Positions 26,479-35,505 of a stretch of 64,000 bases of DNA are shown here, piece after piece (position 1 is the first letter of the stretch; every line of letters begins with the position of its first letter). The stretch is from UBA10649 sp965278945 (lineage in GTDB: Bacteria > Actinomycetota > Actinomycetes > S36-B12). The stretch spans positions 3,100,001 to 3,164,000 of the forward strand of contig OZ257128.1 in assembly GCA_965278945.1 (NCBI GenBank), written 5' to 3'. The translations under genes were made by a program, and so were the position numbers. Below the pieces are notes generated by a model, which was given only the letters and a program-made list of their open reading frames with translations, was not told the origin of the DNA and ran no database searches.

Positions 26479-26730
26479 CTAGCCCTCCGACCTGAACCTG
26501 ACCTCGTCTGTGGGACCGGTGCCGTCCCAGAACCTTTCCTGCCCGTTCAACATCTCGGGATACCAGCCGGGCTCGCGCGGTTCGTTTCGTCGTCGTGCGC
26601 GTACGCCCATGACGAGCACTGTGATGATCAGAGCGAGGACGACTCCTCCGATTAGCACGCCCATGAAGGGGTCGAAGCGGACCGGATACTGGGGAAGCGC
26701 CGCCGTCGGGGTGAGAACAGCACCAGCCAT
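26479..26730 (-). CDS. small membrane protein with DUF2510-like tail
   Basis: An 83-residue protein: one membrane helix (MGVLIGGVVLALIITVLVMG) followed by a basic stretch RARRRN and the tail PGWYPEMLNGQERFWDG, which matches the DUF2510 pattern PGWYPD..G..RWWDG widespread in actinobacterial membrane proteins. Function unknown. AGGAG lies very close to the ATG, and a GTG one codon upstream (26733) is also possible. It sits between convergent and tandem glycan genes without clear co-transcription. Confidence 0.6.
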   Translation of the reverse strand: MAGAVLTPTAALPQYPVRFDPFMGVLIGGVVLALIITVLVMGVRARRRNEPREPGWYPEMLNGQERFWDGTGPTDEVRFRSEG

Positions 26731-26803
26731 CACTCCTTCATTCTTTCGGAGCGTGTGATGGTGCGCCAGAGGGTGGCGGGCCTGCTACGTCACCCGTCAC
26801 CGA

Positions 26804-27640
26804 CTAGCTCGTCAGGTCGCCCTTGGCCTTGAGCCACGCGTAGGCCAGCCTGCGCAACGCAGCCGTCTTCTCGTTGTTGACTCGTGCCTGGGCCACGCGG
26901 TACCAGGGCTGAGGGATGAGCTCCTCGACGTGCTCTTGCCAGGCTCGGAACTGACTGCGCTGCTTGCTCGCGAGCCGAGTCGACCACGATGACGTGCTGA
27001 TTCGGAACGCACCGACCGACTGCTTGCGAACGACGACATCGTGAGTGAGAAGGATCTTGGCGTAGAAGAACATGTCGAGCAGGAATGGCTGCGAGTCATC
27101 CCACGGAAGGGCAGCGACCATGGCCTCGCGTCGAAAGAGCACGGCCAGCGGTTCGCCGAAGATGTTGGCACCCTTGCGCGACGCCGTCTCCAAGGACCTC
27201 GTGCCCGACACCAGTCCGGCGGGCAGGCCAGCGCATCCGCGATTGGCGTAGACGAGGCTTCCACTCGCGGAGATGATGTCGCGCTGGGCGATCGCCATTC
27301 CCGCGCTGGGGTAGGCGTCGAGGTCCGCGCACTGATCCCTCAGCGCCGTCGGCGTGATGAGGTCGTCCTGGCACAGCAGCTTGACGTAGTCGCCGGTGGC
27401 CAGCTCGCTCGCGCGCGTCCAGTTCGCGGCAGCGGGCGTGCCGATGGGCAGGTAGTCCTTGACCAGGTTGTCTCGCTGGTAACTCTCGATCAGTTCCCGT
27501 GAGCCGTCCGTGGAGCCACCGTCAACCAGCACGAGCTCGACGTCCGGATGAGTCTGCGCTTCGACCGAGGAGATCGTCTCCAGTAGATAGGGCAGCCCGT
27601 TGAACACCGGGATGACCACCGACACACGAGGACCGCTCAT
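26804..27640 (-). CDS. family 2 glycosyltransferase
   Basis: A 278-residue GT2 protein with VSVVIPVFNGLPYL, the DGGSTDG block and QDDL at 91-94 as metal site. It shares ANWTRA, YVKLLCQDDLI, NIFGEPLAVLF and SSWSTRLASKQRSQFRAW with the transferase at 22487-23350, so they derive from a duplication. The ATG at 27640 is preceded by TAGTCT at 7 bases, where TAG is also the stop of the upstream membrane protein gene, so it can be transcribed on its own. Confidence 0.8.
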   Translation of the reverse strand: MSGPRVSVVIPVFNGLPYLLETISSVEAQTHPDVELVLVDGGSTDGSRELIESYQRDNLVKDYLPIGTPAAANWTRASELATGDYVKLLCQDDLITPTALRDQCADLDAYPSAGMAIAQRDIISASGSLVYANRGCAGLPAGLVSGTRSLETASRKGANIFGEPLAVLFRREAMVAALPWDDSQPFLLDMFFYAKILLTHDVVVRKQSVGAFRISTSSWSTRLASKQRSQFRAWQEHVEELIPQPWYRVAQARVNNEKTAALRRLAYAWLKAKGDLTS

Positions 27641-27647
27641 CGCGACG

Positions 27648-27653
27648 AGACTA
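27648..27653 (-). promoter_or_regulatory. -10 hexamer TAGTCT fused to the upstream stop codon
   Basis: The TAG stop of the gene beginning at 29432 forms the first three bases of TAGTCT, which is 7 bases before the ATG at 27640. This would give a leaderless internal promoter. Confidence 0.5.
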
Positions 27654-29432
27654 CTTCGCTCTCAGGTCGTACAACTGCCAGAGTCCGTCGTTTCCGACGG
27701 CCACGGGCTCGCCGAGTGCTGAGGTCAGGTCGATCTGCATGAATGTCCACACGTTGTCTTCAATGCCGCGGCGGTCGACGTGGATCGCGCAGAACCCCGT
27801 GTTCCGCAGCTTCTCGATGTCCGCGCTGGTGGGGACATCGCCCATCTGCGCGAACTGCGTGCTCGCGGAGGTGTTCTTGACCGCCCCGTAGCTGAAGTCC
27901 TTGTTCTCGTTGACGAGCGGCTGGATGAAGTGCTCGTAGTCGTTGAGCTCCGGCGGCGTGACGCCTTGCTCGGGGTACTGCACGTAGGGGAGCTGCAGCA
28001 CTGCGCAGTGCTCGGGTATCGCCGCGTTGACCTGATCGGAGTAGTCGCGTGCCACCTGGGCGGCCAGGGATCCGGTCGCGGCGCCCTGCGCGTAGGGCGC
28101 GCGGAAGGGCATGACCTGCGTTGTCGTCACGACCACGAGGATTGCCGCAGCGGCCACGACGGTCCGTACCGCTGTTGTGTCCCACCTGGTGCGGGACAGG
28201 GCCGCCATCGCTCCCATGACGAACAGCAGGAGCAGGATCGGGACAAGTCGGTTCCACCCTCGGATCTGGGCCGTGACAAAGCTCGCGACAAGGTAGTTGA
28301 GCCCCCACGGGACGAAGAACAGCACGGTCACGGCAGTGAGTAGGCCGGTGAACGGAACGGCCGATCCGGCAAGGGTGCGACGACGGGATCGAATCACCCA
28401 CCCGAGCACGAAGACCACAAGCGCCGCTGCGGTGATCCACGTCCCGTAGTTCGTCAGCGCATTGCTCTCGACGGGTGGCCCGCCGCCGACGCCTTCGGCG
28501 ATTCGCTGCGAGATGGCCGCGTTGTAGCGCCCCATGCCAGGCAGTTCGCCGATCGGCGCGGGCAGGATGGCCATGGTCAGGTTGCCCGCAAAGGTGACGG
28601 TCTCGGCGGCGGAGCGCTCTGCCAAGGGAGCGAGCGGAGGATCGTTGACGACGGCAAGAATCCCCGGGAGGAATCCGGCGATCGCGAGGATCGCGACAGA
28701 GATCACCGGGATGGTGTTGAACGCGACGCGCCCCCAGCTGTCCCGACGAGCGATGCGCCACACCAGTGCGGCTCCGCTGAGGATGACGGCGAACACCGCG
28801 TAGTACAGCCCGCTCCACGCCGTGATGACGATCAGGCCGATGAGCAAGATGATGGTGGCTGCTCGGCGGCGCGTGCTGCCCGTCGTGACTATGTGTGGCA
28901 GGAAGCCCAAGCCGACGACGGTCGCCAGCATCACCGCCGTGACCGCGCCGTACATCGTCGCGAGCGACGTGTGACCCAGTCCACGACCGAAGTGGAACGG
29001 AATCATCGTGAAGGCGACTGCCAAGGCGATGGCGAGGGGCCCGCCGCGACTGACCATGCGGAGCAGGAAGTAGGCGAGTACCGCGACCACGGGGAAGGAT
29101 GCGAACAGCAGGAGATTGGTTCCGAGGAAGGGCGAGCCGCTGAAGATGTCGACGATGCGGGCGAACGTGTTCTGCGTGATGTCGATGTTCGGGACGTAGT
29201 TGAGATTCATGCCCTGCGGGAAGCCGTAGTGCGTGGTGGTCGCGTAGCCGAAGCCGCCCCAGTTGTCGGCGTTGACGTACGTGGCGAGCATGTCGCCGCT
29301 GCCGAGCGGGCTGGTCATGCTTGACCAGATCGGGCCGAAGACGACAAGCGCCATCAGTGTCGCGATGATGCCAGTGACTGCCGCTTCGATCGCGGTTCGG
29401 GCCGACAGGTATCGCGCGGTGAACGTCGTCAC
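27651..29432 (-). CDS. large multi-pass membrane protein, GT-C-like
   Basis: A 593-residue protein with about eleven helices and a soluble C-terminal domain of around 130 residues. The first extracytoplasmic loop, from GSGDMLATYVNADNWGGF, is long and acidic, as in GT-C sugar transferases. The GTG at 29432 overlaps the upstream stop (GTGA at 29429-29432), so it is coupled to the next membrane protein; a frame extending to 30011 is an artefact within that gene. Specific activity unknown. Confidence 0.5.
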   Translation of the reverse strand: MTTFTARYLSARTAIEAAVTGIIATLMALVVFGPIWSSMTSPLGSGDMLATYVNADNWGGFGYATTTHYGFPQGMNLNYVPNIDITQNTFARIVDIFSGSPFLGTNLLLFASFPVVAVLAYFLLRMVSRGGPLAIALAVAFTMIPFHFGRGLGHTSLATMYGAVTAVMLATVVGLGFLPHIVTTGSTRRRAATIILLIGLIVITAWSGLYYAVFAVILSGAALVWRIARRDSWGRVAFNTIPVISVAILAIAGFLPGILAVVNDPPLAPLAERSAAETVTFAGNLTMAILPAPIGELPGMGRYNAAISQRIAEGVGGGPPVESNALTNYGTWITAAALVVFVLGWVIRSRRRTLAGSAVPFTGLLTAVTVLFFVPWGLNYLVASFVTAQIRGWNRLVPILLLLFVMGAMAALSRTRWDTTAVRTVVAAAAILVVVTTTQVMPFRAPYAQGAATGSLAAQVARDYSDQVNAAIPEHCAVLQLPYVQYPEQGVTPPELNDYEHFIQPLVNENKDFSYGAVKNTSASTQFAQMGDVPTSADIEKLRNTGFCAIHVDRRGIEDNVWTFMQIDLTSALGEPVAVGNDGLWQLYDLRAK

Positions 29433-30709
29433 GAGGACTTCACCAGGCCGCGGACCCACACGCCGCCACACGCTGCCAGCGTGACGAGCAAGCCGATGTC
29501 GCCGGCAACCATCGCCGTCTTGCTCCACATGAATCCCGACGGGGTCGTGACCATTGCCGCGCCGGTCACGATGCTCACGACTGCCGCGAGGACGATGGCG
29601 ACAGGAAGCCACGAACCCGGGCCGCTGCTTGCGGACATCCACACCAGACCTCCGACTACGACCGGCAGCAGGAAGATCATGCGGTAGTCGTGGGATGAGC
29701 CCAGAAGATAGGGCAGGGCGAGGACGCCCGCGCCGCCGATGACCAGCGCCCGTGCGGCGGGAAGTCGATCGATGGTCAGCAGGGATGTCCTCGGCACCAC
29801 GAGGGCCGCGATCAGTACCGCGAGGGCGACGATGATCCAGCCGGCCAGTCGAACCTGCGCCCAGTTGTCTGCGACATCCACGCTCGGCAGGTAGCCAACC
29901 GGATCCGGGGTGAGGATCGTCGCCACCAACGTCGCGGCACCGAACTGGGACTTCGACGTCGCCGGCTGATCGGCTCTGGCCGCGGAGCTCGCCTGCATGA
30001 GATCGGACCACGAGAAGACGAGGAAGACCATGCTGGCCGCCAGGCCGATGAGGGCCGGCCAGTTCGGCCGCCCCCGCCTGATGAACGGTGCGAACAGGCC
30101 GATGGCGAAGAACTTGATTGCGACCGCGGCCACGGCCGCTGCCGAACCGGCAATGCCAACCCCGATGCGCCTATTGGTCAGGGCCAGGAGCGCCGCGATC
30201 GTCAGCGTGAGACCGAGGATCTCGATCTGGCCGCGTTCGATCGCGAGCATGGCCGGCGGGCTGATCGCCAGGAGGGCGAGCAGGACCTGCGCTCCGACCA
30301 GCGTGATGAATCCTCCGCGCCAGGAGCGAGCAAGGAACCAGGCCAGCGCCGTGACGGTCAGCACGTAGAGCACCGCCAGCAGGGTCCCGAGAAGCCCGGT
30401 GTCGTCGGGACCGAGCCCGAAGATCGCAAGCACTCGCGCGGGCAGGACCACGTACGGCTGGAAGGGACGCCCGTACGGGTCGCAGAGCGTGTAGTCCGTT
30501 CCGTCGTTGATGCATTGGGCGGTCGCCGTGATGTTTGCGAGATCGGCGAACGAGGTGGCCGAGGTGGTCATGGGCGCCATCGCCTCGATGCCCCACTGGG
30601 ACCAGGCGTTCGTGCTCAGTGCTCGCCAGATGACTCCACCGGTGATGATCGTCGGGATCGCCGCGCTGATGAGGCTCCTGCTCAGCGCTGATGGGAAGGC
30701 CGAGGACAC
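29429..30709 (-). CDS. multi-pass membrane protein, GT87-like
   Basis: A 426-residue hydrophobic protein of about ten helices. The segment around NDGTDYTLCDPYGRPFQPYVVLP in the first large loop and the later HDYRMIFLLP resemble DUF2029/GT87 polyprenyl-phosphomannose-dependent mannosyltransferases. The assignment is by general form only. The GTG at 30709 is preceded by TAGGCT at 6 bases. It is coupled to the following membrane protein, so the pair may act together on the same polymer. Confidence 0.5.
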   Translation of the reverse strand: MSSAFPSALSRSLISAAIPTIITGGVIWRALSTNAWSQWGIEAMAPMTTSATSFADLANITATAQCINDGTDYTLCDPYGRPFQPYVVLPARVLAIFGLGPDDTGLLGTLLAVLYVLTVTALAWFLARSWRGGFITLVGAQVLLALLAISPPAMLAIERGQIEILGLTLTIAALLALTNRRIGVGIAGSAAAVAAVAIKFFAIGLFAPFIRRGRPNWPALIGLAASMVFLVFSWSDLMQASSAARADQPATSKSQFGAATLVATILTPDPVGYLPSVDVADNWAQVRLAGWIIVALAVLIAALVVPRTSLLTIDRLPAARALVIGGAGVLALPYLLGSSHDYRMIFLLPVVVGGLVWMSASSGPGSWLPVAIVLAAVVSIVTGAAMVTTPSGFMWSKTAMVAGDIGLLVTLAACGGVWVRGLVKSS

Positions 30710-30715
30710 ATGGGG

Positions 30716-30721
30716 AGCCTA
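30716..30721 (-). promoter_or_regulatory. -10 hexamer TAGGCT, leaderless arrangement
   Basis: Minus-strand TAGGCT lies 6 bases before the GTG at 30709. Confidence 0.55.
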
Positions 30722-30757
30722 CGACGATTCGCGGCTCCGTCCGATTCCCGAGATTCA

Positions 30758-31840
30758 TCAGGCGGGCACGACTACCGCTTCCTTGGGAACCGTGCGGACC
30801 CATGCCGTCCCGTTGTCCGTGAAGCCCGACGGTGGCGCGTCCTTGACGAAGGACATGGGGATCGGCCCGTACGCGCGGCAGTACATGATCCATCCGTAGT
30901 CCTCCAGGCTGAATCCCTCGGGACAGACCGGCGACGTCGTCTCGAACGACGAGACCATGGGTGCGGGGCCGGACGGCTCGCGGTGGTACGTGTAGGCGAT
31001 GGTGCGCGTGCAGGTGCCGCTTGAGTTCTCGACATAGTCACTCGGGCAGACGTAGATGGTCCTCGTCGGCGGAGGAGCAGGCGGCGCGACGGGAGGCTGC
31101 GGGGAGGGCGTGACGGGGGCCGGCTGCGCCTGCGGGGGGATGGGCTCGGCAGGCGACGCCGGCTCGGACAGCTGCGCCAGCGTCTTCGACATGGTCGCCG
31201 ACGTCGCCCGACCCCGGCCTGCAGTGTTGGCGACCGTCACCGAGAACGTGTAGATGGCGTCCGGGTTCAGTCCGCTGAGGATGGCGCGCCTTGCGTCCTT
31301 CACTCGCGCCCGTACCGTCGCAGCGGTGGGGCTGGTCGCCGAGACGTGAAACGTCACCGACGAGCCGCCCGTGCGCGGGAGGCCGCGATAGCGCCAGTCC
31401 AGCCACACGGCGTCCGGCTCCTCGGTGACATGGACGACAAGCCTGCTCACGGGTCCTGGTCGATCGAGGGCCACGACCTTGCCGAGGGATCGCCCGCCTA
31501 CGACAACGGTGTAGGCGGTGCCTGCCTTCAGGCCGCTGAACGTCGCCGGTGACGAGCCAGGGCGCGACTTGCGAAGGGGCGGTTGCCCCTCCGCGAACAG
31601 CGAGATGGCCCGGCCACCGTGATTGCTCACGACAATCCCGCGGGGCACGCTCGCGACCGCCTTGGGCCGAGGTCGCGACGCGGCGGCATCGGATCCTCCG
31701 ACGGCGATGACGAACGCATCGCTCGTGCTGTCGGCCACGACGACGATGTCGTCATCGGCTCGAACCGGAGCGGCGGGGACGACGACGAGCAGCGCGAGCA
31801 CGGCGATCGCGCTGGCTCGCAGCAGGTTGGTTGGGTTCAT
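30758..31840 (-). CDS. secreted Fn3-like protein with CPxG repeats
   Basis: A 360-residue exported protein. Residues 1-28 form a signal peptide (LLRASAIAVLALLVVVPAAPVRA). A fibronectin type III-like domain follows (LVVHVTEEPDAVWLDWRYRG to FSVTVANTAGRGR), then a proline-rich linker near residues 225-260, then three related short units: VCPSDYVENSSGTCTRT, VCPEGFSLEDYGWIMYCRA and a version without cysteines, PPSGFTDNGTAWVRT. No LPXTG or membrane anchor. The ATG at 31840 follows GAGGAG. Function unknown; possibly binds surface glycan. It lies at the end of the glycan locus next to another exported protein. Confidence 0.6.
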   Translation of the reverse strand: MNPTNLLRASAIAVLALLVVVPAAPVRADDDIVVVADSTSDAFVIAVGGSDAAASRPRPKAVASVPRGIVVSNHGGRAISLFAEGQPPLRKSRPGSSPATFSGLKAGTAYTVVVGGRSLGKVVALDRPGPVSRLVVHVTEEPDAVWLDWRYRGLPRTGGSSVTFHVSATSPTAATVRARVKDARRAILSGLNPDAIYTFSVTVANTAGRGRATSATMSKTLAQLSEPASPAEPIPPQAQPAPVTPSPQPPVAPPAPPPTRTIYVCPSDYVENSSGTCTRTIAYTYHREPSGPAPMVSSFETTSPVCPEGFSLEDYGWIMYCRAYGPIPMSFVKDAPPSGFTDNGTAWVRTVPKEAVVVPA

Positions 31841-31960
31841 GGCTTCTCCTCACACGGAATCCGCGGGTCTGGTGAGGAGGGTGGTGCCCTGCGTGTCGTG
31901 CTGAGAACGCGCCGTTTCAGCGCTGTGGATAACCAGAGCGGGATGGATCCTGTGGAGCAG

Positions 31961-32548
31961 TCAGCGGTCGCGCGTGACGATCAGGTCGCCGGTGCCGACG
32001 TTGACGTACGGACTGAACGACGTAGTCGAGAGCGCGGAGTTGAGCATGTCCGCCATCTCCTGGCCGTTGATGCCCAGCACGATGCCCCGGTAGATCCAGG
32101 TGATCGTCGACTGGCCGAGGACTCGAGCCCGCGACGCGATCGACTTGATGTTGAACAGAGCGGCGTTCTTCCCGGTGGGCAGGACGCAGTCGACGACTCG
32201 AGCCCGTGTGTCGATGGTCGGGTTCGAGCAGCGCACGCTCATGCCCGTGCGGGAGTTGTAAAGGCGGAAGCCGCCGGCCGCGGCATTCGCCGAACCGGTC
32301 TTCGCGATAATCGGCACCGACACCCGCGCGGTGAGGTTCGACGTCGACGTCGTGACCGTCCCCGGGCTCACGCCGACGATGATGATGTCCTCCGATGCCC
32401 AGGTGGGCAGGATTCCGTTCGCGAGTGAGAACGAGAACGTCCCGGAGGCGGGCACCGTTCCGATGGGCGCGGCGGTCGCGGACGAGGCCAAGGCGGGAGA
32501 CAGGACGAGCCCGACGGCTGCCAGCAGGCCGATGATGCGCACGCGCAT
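31961..32548 (-). CDS. secreted protein of unknown function
   Basis: A 195-residue protein with a clear signal peptide (RIIGLLAAVGLVLSPALASSATA) and a beta-rich, Ser/Thr/Ala-rich body with two cysteines (RCSNPT and VDCVLP), which may form a disulfide. No known family recognised. The ATG at 32548 has a GGGAGGT site 6 bases upstream. It is followed by the other exported protein gene 120 bases on; that gap holds no further gene. Confidence 0.6.
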   Translation of the reverse strand: MRVRIIGLLAAVGLVLSPALASSATAAPIGTVPASGTFSFSLANGILPTWASEDIIIVGVSPGTVTTSTSNLTARVSVPIIAKTGSANAAAGGFRLYNSRTGMSVRCSNPTIDTRARVVDCVLPTGKNAALFNIKSIASRARVLGQSTITWIYRGIVLGINGQEMADMLNSALSTTSFSPYVNVGTGDLIVTRDR

Positions 32549-32595
32549 GCTGACCTCCCATCGCTTCGTCGTCGTTGTTGAGCAAGGATAACCCG

Positions 32596-33975
32596 ATGAG
32601 CGACATGCACGATCAACGCCGCGAGCTGCTGAGCGCACTTGCCGAAGTCGTGGGCCGCGAGCACGTCGTCACGGATCCGGCGCTCATGGAGCAGTACATC
32701 GTTGACTGGGCGAGGAGATTTCGCGGTCCCGCCCTCGCGATCGTCCGTCCGCAAGCAACCGACGATGTGTCGGCAATCATGCGCCTGTGCTCGGCCGCGG
32801 GCGTGGCGGTCATCGTGCAGGGAGGCAATACCGGGCTCGTCGGCGGCGCCGTGCCGCCTCCGGCGACTGACGACGGGCAGCTCCCGATCATCGTGTCGAT
32901 GCGTCGGCTCAACGCGATCGGCGAGGTCGACCACTTGTCCGGACAACTGTCGGCCGGTGCGGGAGCCACGCTCGGCGATGTTCGTCGCAAGGCCGCTGCC
33001 GCCGGATGGACGTACGGGGTTGATCTCGCCGGACGGGACTCGGCAACGATCGGCGGGACTGTTGCCACGAACGCGGGCGGCATTCGCGTGATCGCCTACG
33101 GCATGACGAGAGCGCAGGTTGTCGGGATCGAGGCGGTGCTGCCCGACGGCACAGTCATCTCGCACCTGTCGGGAATGCTCAAGGACAACACCGGCTACGA
33201 CCTCGGCGCGCTGCTCTGCGGGTCAGAGGGGACCCTCGCGGTGATCACCGAGGTGCGCCTACGGCTGCATCGACCGGCGGGCCGGTCCACTGTCGTCATC
33301 GTCGGCTGCGACTCGTACCAGGGCGCCTTGGATCTCATGGTGTCGTCGGTCGCACCCGGCGTGCGGCTGCTCGCCGCCGAGGTCATCGACGAGACAGGCA
33401 TGGACCTGTTCTGCACGGTGGCGAACACGACCTGGCCGCTGGCCGGACGCCATCCGCTGCTTCTCCTGCTCGAGGTTGCCGACGGCGGAGATGCGTCGGG
33501 GCTGGTCGGCCTCGACGGCGCTGACGTCGCGATCGGTCTGGATGCGGCCGAGCAGGCTCGACTGTGGGAGTTCAGGGAGCGGCAGAGTGAGGCGTTCTCC
33601 ACCCTTGGCATCATCCACAAGCTCGACGTCTCCCTGCCTCTCCCCGTGCTCGCTGCATGCGCGGAAGAGCTGCGTTCGGTCGTCGCTCAGTTCGACGACG
33701 TCACCACGTACAGCGTGTTCGGTCACGTCGCCGACGGGAACCTTCACCTGGAGATCCATGGACCGGGCCCGGACGACCATCGTTCCGACCTCGCCGTTCT
33801 CGAGTGCGTTGCGCGCTACGGCGGGTCAATCTCCGCCGAGCACGGAGTTGGCCGCGCAAAGGCGGAGCACCTTGCTCTGTGTCGATCGCGAGCCGAGATA
33901 TCCGCGATGCGCGCGCTGAAGCTGGCGTGGGATCCGGACGGCATCATGAATCCGGGAGTGATCTTCGCGGACTAG
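32596..33975 (+). CDS. FAD-binding oxidoreductase, GlcD/D-2-hydroxyacid dehydrogenase type
   Basis: A 459-residue VAO-fold flavoenzyme. The FAD pyrophosphate region is VIVQGGNTGLVGGAV at about residues 73-86, with ATIGGTVATNAGG further on; the C-terminal FAD-oxidase-C domain has FGHVADGNLH and EHGVGRAK, whose histidines bind metal/substrate in this family. It oxidises a 2-hydroxy acid (glycolate, D-lactate or D-2-hydroxyglutarate are candidates). The ATG at 32596 has an AAGGA site. It is divergent from the secreted protein gene, about 47 bases away, and convergent with the HAD phosphatase. Confidence 0.85.
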   Translation: MSDMHDQRRELLSALAEVVGREHVVTDPALMEQYIVDWARRFRGPALAIVRPQATDDVSAIMRLCSAAGVAVIVQGGNTGLVGGAVPPPATDDGQLPIIVSMRRLNAIGEVDHLSGQLSAGAGATLGDVRRKAAAAGWTYGVDLAGRDSATIGGTVATNAGGIRVIAYGMTRAQVVGIEAVLPDGTVISHLSGMLKDNTGYDLGALLCGSEGTLAVITEVRLRLHRPAGRSTVVIVGCDSYQGALDLMVSSVAPGVRLLAAEVIDETGMDLFCTVANTTWPLAGRHPLLLLLEVADGGDASGLVGLDGADVAIGLDAAEQARLWEFRERQSEAFSTLGIIHKLDVSLPLPVLAACAEELRSVVAQFDDVTTYSVFGHVADGNLHLEIHGPGPDDHRSDLAVLECVARYGGSISAEHGVGRAKAEHLALCRSRAEISAMRALKLAWDPDGIMNPGVIFAD

Positions 33976-33985
33976 CGTTCCGCGG

Positions 33986-34660
33986 CTAGGACGTGAGCGC
34001 GCGAAGCAAAGCGGCCGTATCGCTCACGACCTCTACCGCTCCTGCGGACCGGAGCTCGGCCTCGTCGCCGTAGCCCCACAGCACGCCGATGCCCGGGATG
34101 CCGTGCGCGATCGCGCCGGTCATGTCGTGCTTGCGATCTCCGACCATGACGAGCCGATCCGTCGAGCCCAGTGCTCCCAATCCCGCGAGCTCGTCGAGAG
34201 TGTGAGCGATGACATCTGCCTTGTGCTGGCGGGGACCGTCCAGCTCGGCACCACCGATGAACGCGAAGTGGCGAGCCAGGTCGAAGTGCTCGAGAATCCG
34301 CGTCGCCGACGGTGTCGGCTTCGACGTGGCGATCGCGAGCACGGCGTTCGTCTCGTCAAGCTGGTCGAGCAGCGAGGGTATGCCGTCGTAGACAGCGTTC
34401 TCGAACAGGCCAACATCGTGGTAGCGCTCGCGGTACTTCGCGATGGCGCGGTCGGCGGTGGCTTCGTCCAGTCCGTAGTGCTCGCGGAACGTCATGATCA
34501 ACGGCGGGCCGAGGTGCGCGCGCATCGTCGCGTCGTCGGGATGATCGATGCCGAGGTCGTCGAGCGCGTAGTGCAGGCAGTTGACGATCCCGGGCGCGGA
34601 ATCGGTCAGTGTTCCGTCGAGATCGAACAAGACGACGTCGTACGCGGCAGCCGAGGACAC
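33986..34660 (-). CDS. HAD phosphatase, phosphoglycolate phosphatase-like
   Basis: A 224-residue HAD protein: motif I DLDGT at residues 13-17 with the nucleophile Asp, motif II in IATSKPT, and motif IV GDRKHDM. The alpha-helical cap fits the Gph/PGP subclass, which removes phosphate from 2-phosphoglycolate or similar. The GTG at 34660 has CATATT 6 bases upstream, a leaderless-like placement with a weaker hexamer. It is adjacent to a GlcD-like oxidase (convergent), so glycolate metabolism is a possible link, not shown. Confidence 0.75.
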   Translation of the reverse strand: MSSAAAYDVVLFDLDGTLTDSAPGIVNCLHYALDDLGIDHPDDATMRAHLGPPLIMTFREHYGLDEATADRAIAKYRERYHDVGLFENAVYDGIPSLLDQLDETNAVLAIATSKPTPSATRILEHFDLARHFAFIGGAELDGPRQHKADVIAHTLDELAGLGALGSTDRLVMVGDRKHDMTGAIAHGIPGIGVLWGYGDEAELRSAGAVEVVSDTAALLRALTS

Positions 34661-34701
34661 GTCCGAAATATGGCATACGGAGCTCGGGCCGCTGGCGCGC
34701 C

Positions 34702-34707
34702 TAGTCT
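34702..34707 (+). promoter_or_regulatory. -10 hexamer TAGTCT, leaderless arrangement
   Basis: TAGTCT is 6 bases before the GTG at 34714. Confidence 0.6.
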
Positions 34708-34713
34708 TGGGGC

Positions 34714-35505
34714 GTGCCCAAATCGGTCGAGGTCATCGCGCATCGTGGGGCCAACGACGAGGAGCCCGAGCACTCGCTCGCCGCGTACCTCACGGCGATC
34801 GACCAGGGCGCGGATGCGATCGAGTGCGATGTTCGCCTGACCGCGGACGGGACCTTGGTCTGCGTGCACGATCGACGCATCGATCGCACGAGCACGGGCA
34901 AGGGCTCGGTCAGTTCTAAGACGCTGAAGGAACTCGCCGCGTTCGACTACAGCGGCGGCCCGGATGTGTGGCGCGACTTCGAGGACCCTGCGCCCGACGA
35001 GTCGCGTACGGCCGTACTGACCCTCCGTACGCTCCTCGCGACGATGCTGGACTCCTCGTCCACGGTGCGGTTCGCCATCGAGACCAAGCATCCGACTCGC
35101 TACGGCGCCTACGTCGAGCAGGCCCTGATCGACGAGTTGCGCTACTTCGGCCTGACCAGGCCGAACGGTGGTGGCATCGCCCGTGCGCGCGTGATGTCCT
35201 TCAGCCGGGCGGCGGTCAAGCGCGTCGTCGACCTGGCACCGGGGCTGACCACCGTGCTCCTGCTGAATCGGGTGCCGGGTCGCTATCGGGACGGGTCCTT
35301 GCCGCGCGGGGTGACCGTCGCCGGCCCGTCGATCGAGATCCTTCGAGCCCACCCGAAATACGTCTCGCGGGTCCACGACAAGGGCGGACAGGTTCACGTC
35401 TGGACCGTCGACAAGAAGGCCGACGTCAGTTTGTGCCTGGAGCTGGGAGTCGACGCGATCATCACGAACCGCCCGGGCCGGGTCGTCCAGATGATGGGTC
35501 GGTAG
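34714..35505 (+). CDS. glycerophosphodiester phosphodiesterase
   Basis: A 263-residue GDPD protein without signal peptide. IAHRG at residues 8-12 holds the catalytic histidine, ECDVRLT near 38-44 the metal-binding acidic residues and CVHD near 50-53 the second histidine; VHVWTVDKKADV near the end is the family tail. It hydrolyses glycerophosphodiesters to glycerol-3-phosphate and an alcohol in the cytoplasm. The GTG start is leaderless-like. Its TAG stop is also part of the next gene's -10 hexamer. Confidence 0.85.
   Translation: MPKSVEVIAHRGANDEEPEHSLAAYLTAIDQGADAIECDVRLTADGTLVCVHDRRIDRTSTGKGSVSSKTLKELAAFDYSGGPDVWRDFEDPAPDESRTAVLTLRTLLATMLDSSSTVRFAIETKHPTRYGAYVEQALIDELRYFGLTRPNGGGIARARVMSFSRAAVKRVVDLAPGLTTVLLLNRVPGRYRDGSLPRGVTVAGPSIEILRAHPKYVSRVHDKGGQVHVWTVDKKADVSLCLELGVDAIITNRPGRVVQMMGR

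Noticed and set aside
26734..26803. Terminator or small RNA between the DUF2510-like gene and the GT2 gene
   Set aside because: No stable stem with loop and no T-run were found in these 70 bases.
29433..30011. N-terminal extension of the membrane protein that ends at 27651
   Set aside because: Arg-rich, non-membrane sequence inside the upstream gene; GTGA coupling at 29432 fits better.
31841..31960. Gap between the two exported protein genes as a small gene
   Set aside because: No start with ribosome site and sensible peptide; it holds only the AGGAG site of the downstream gene and a likely promoter region.
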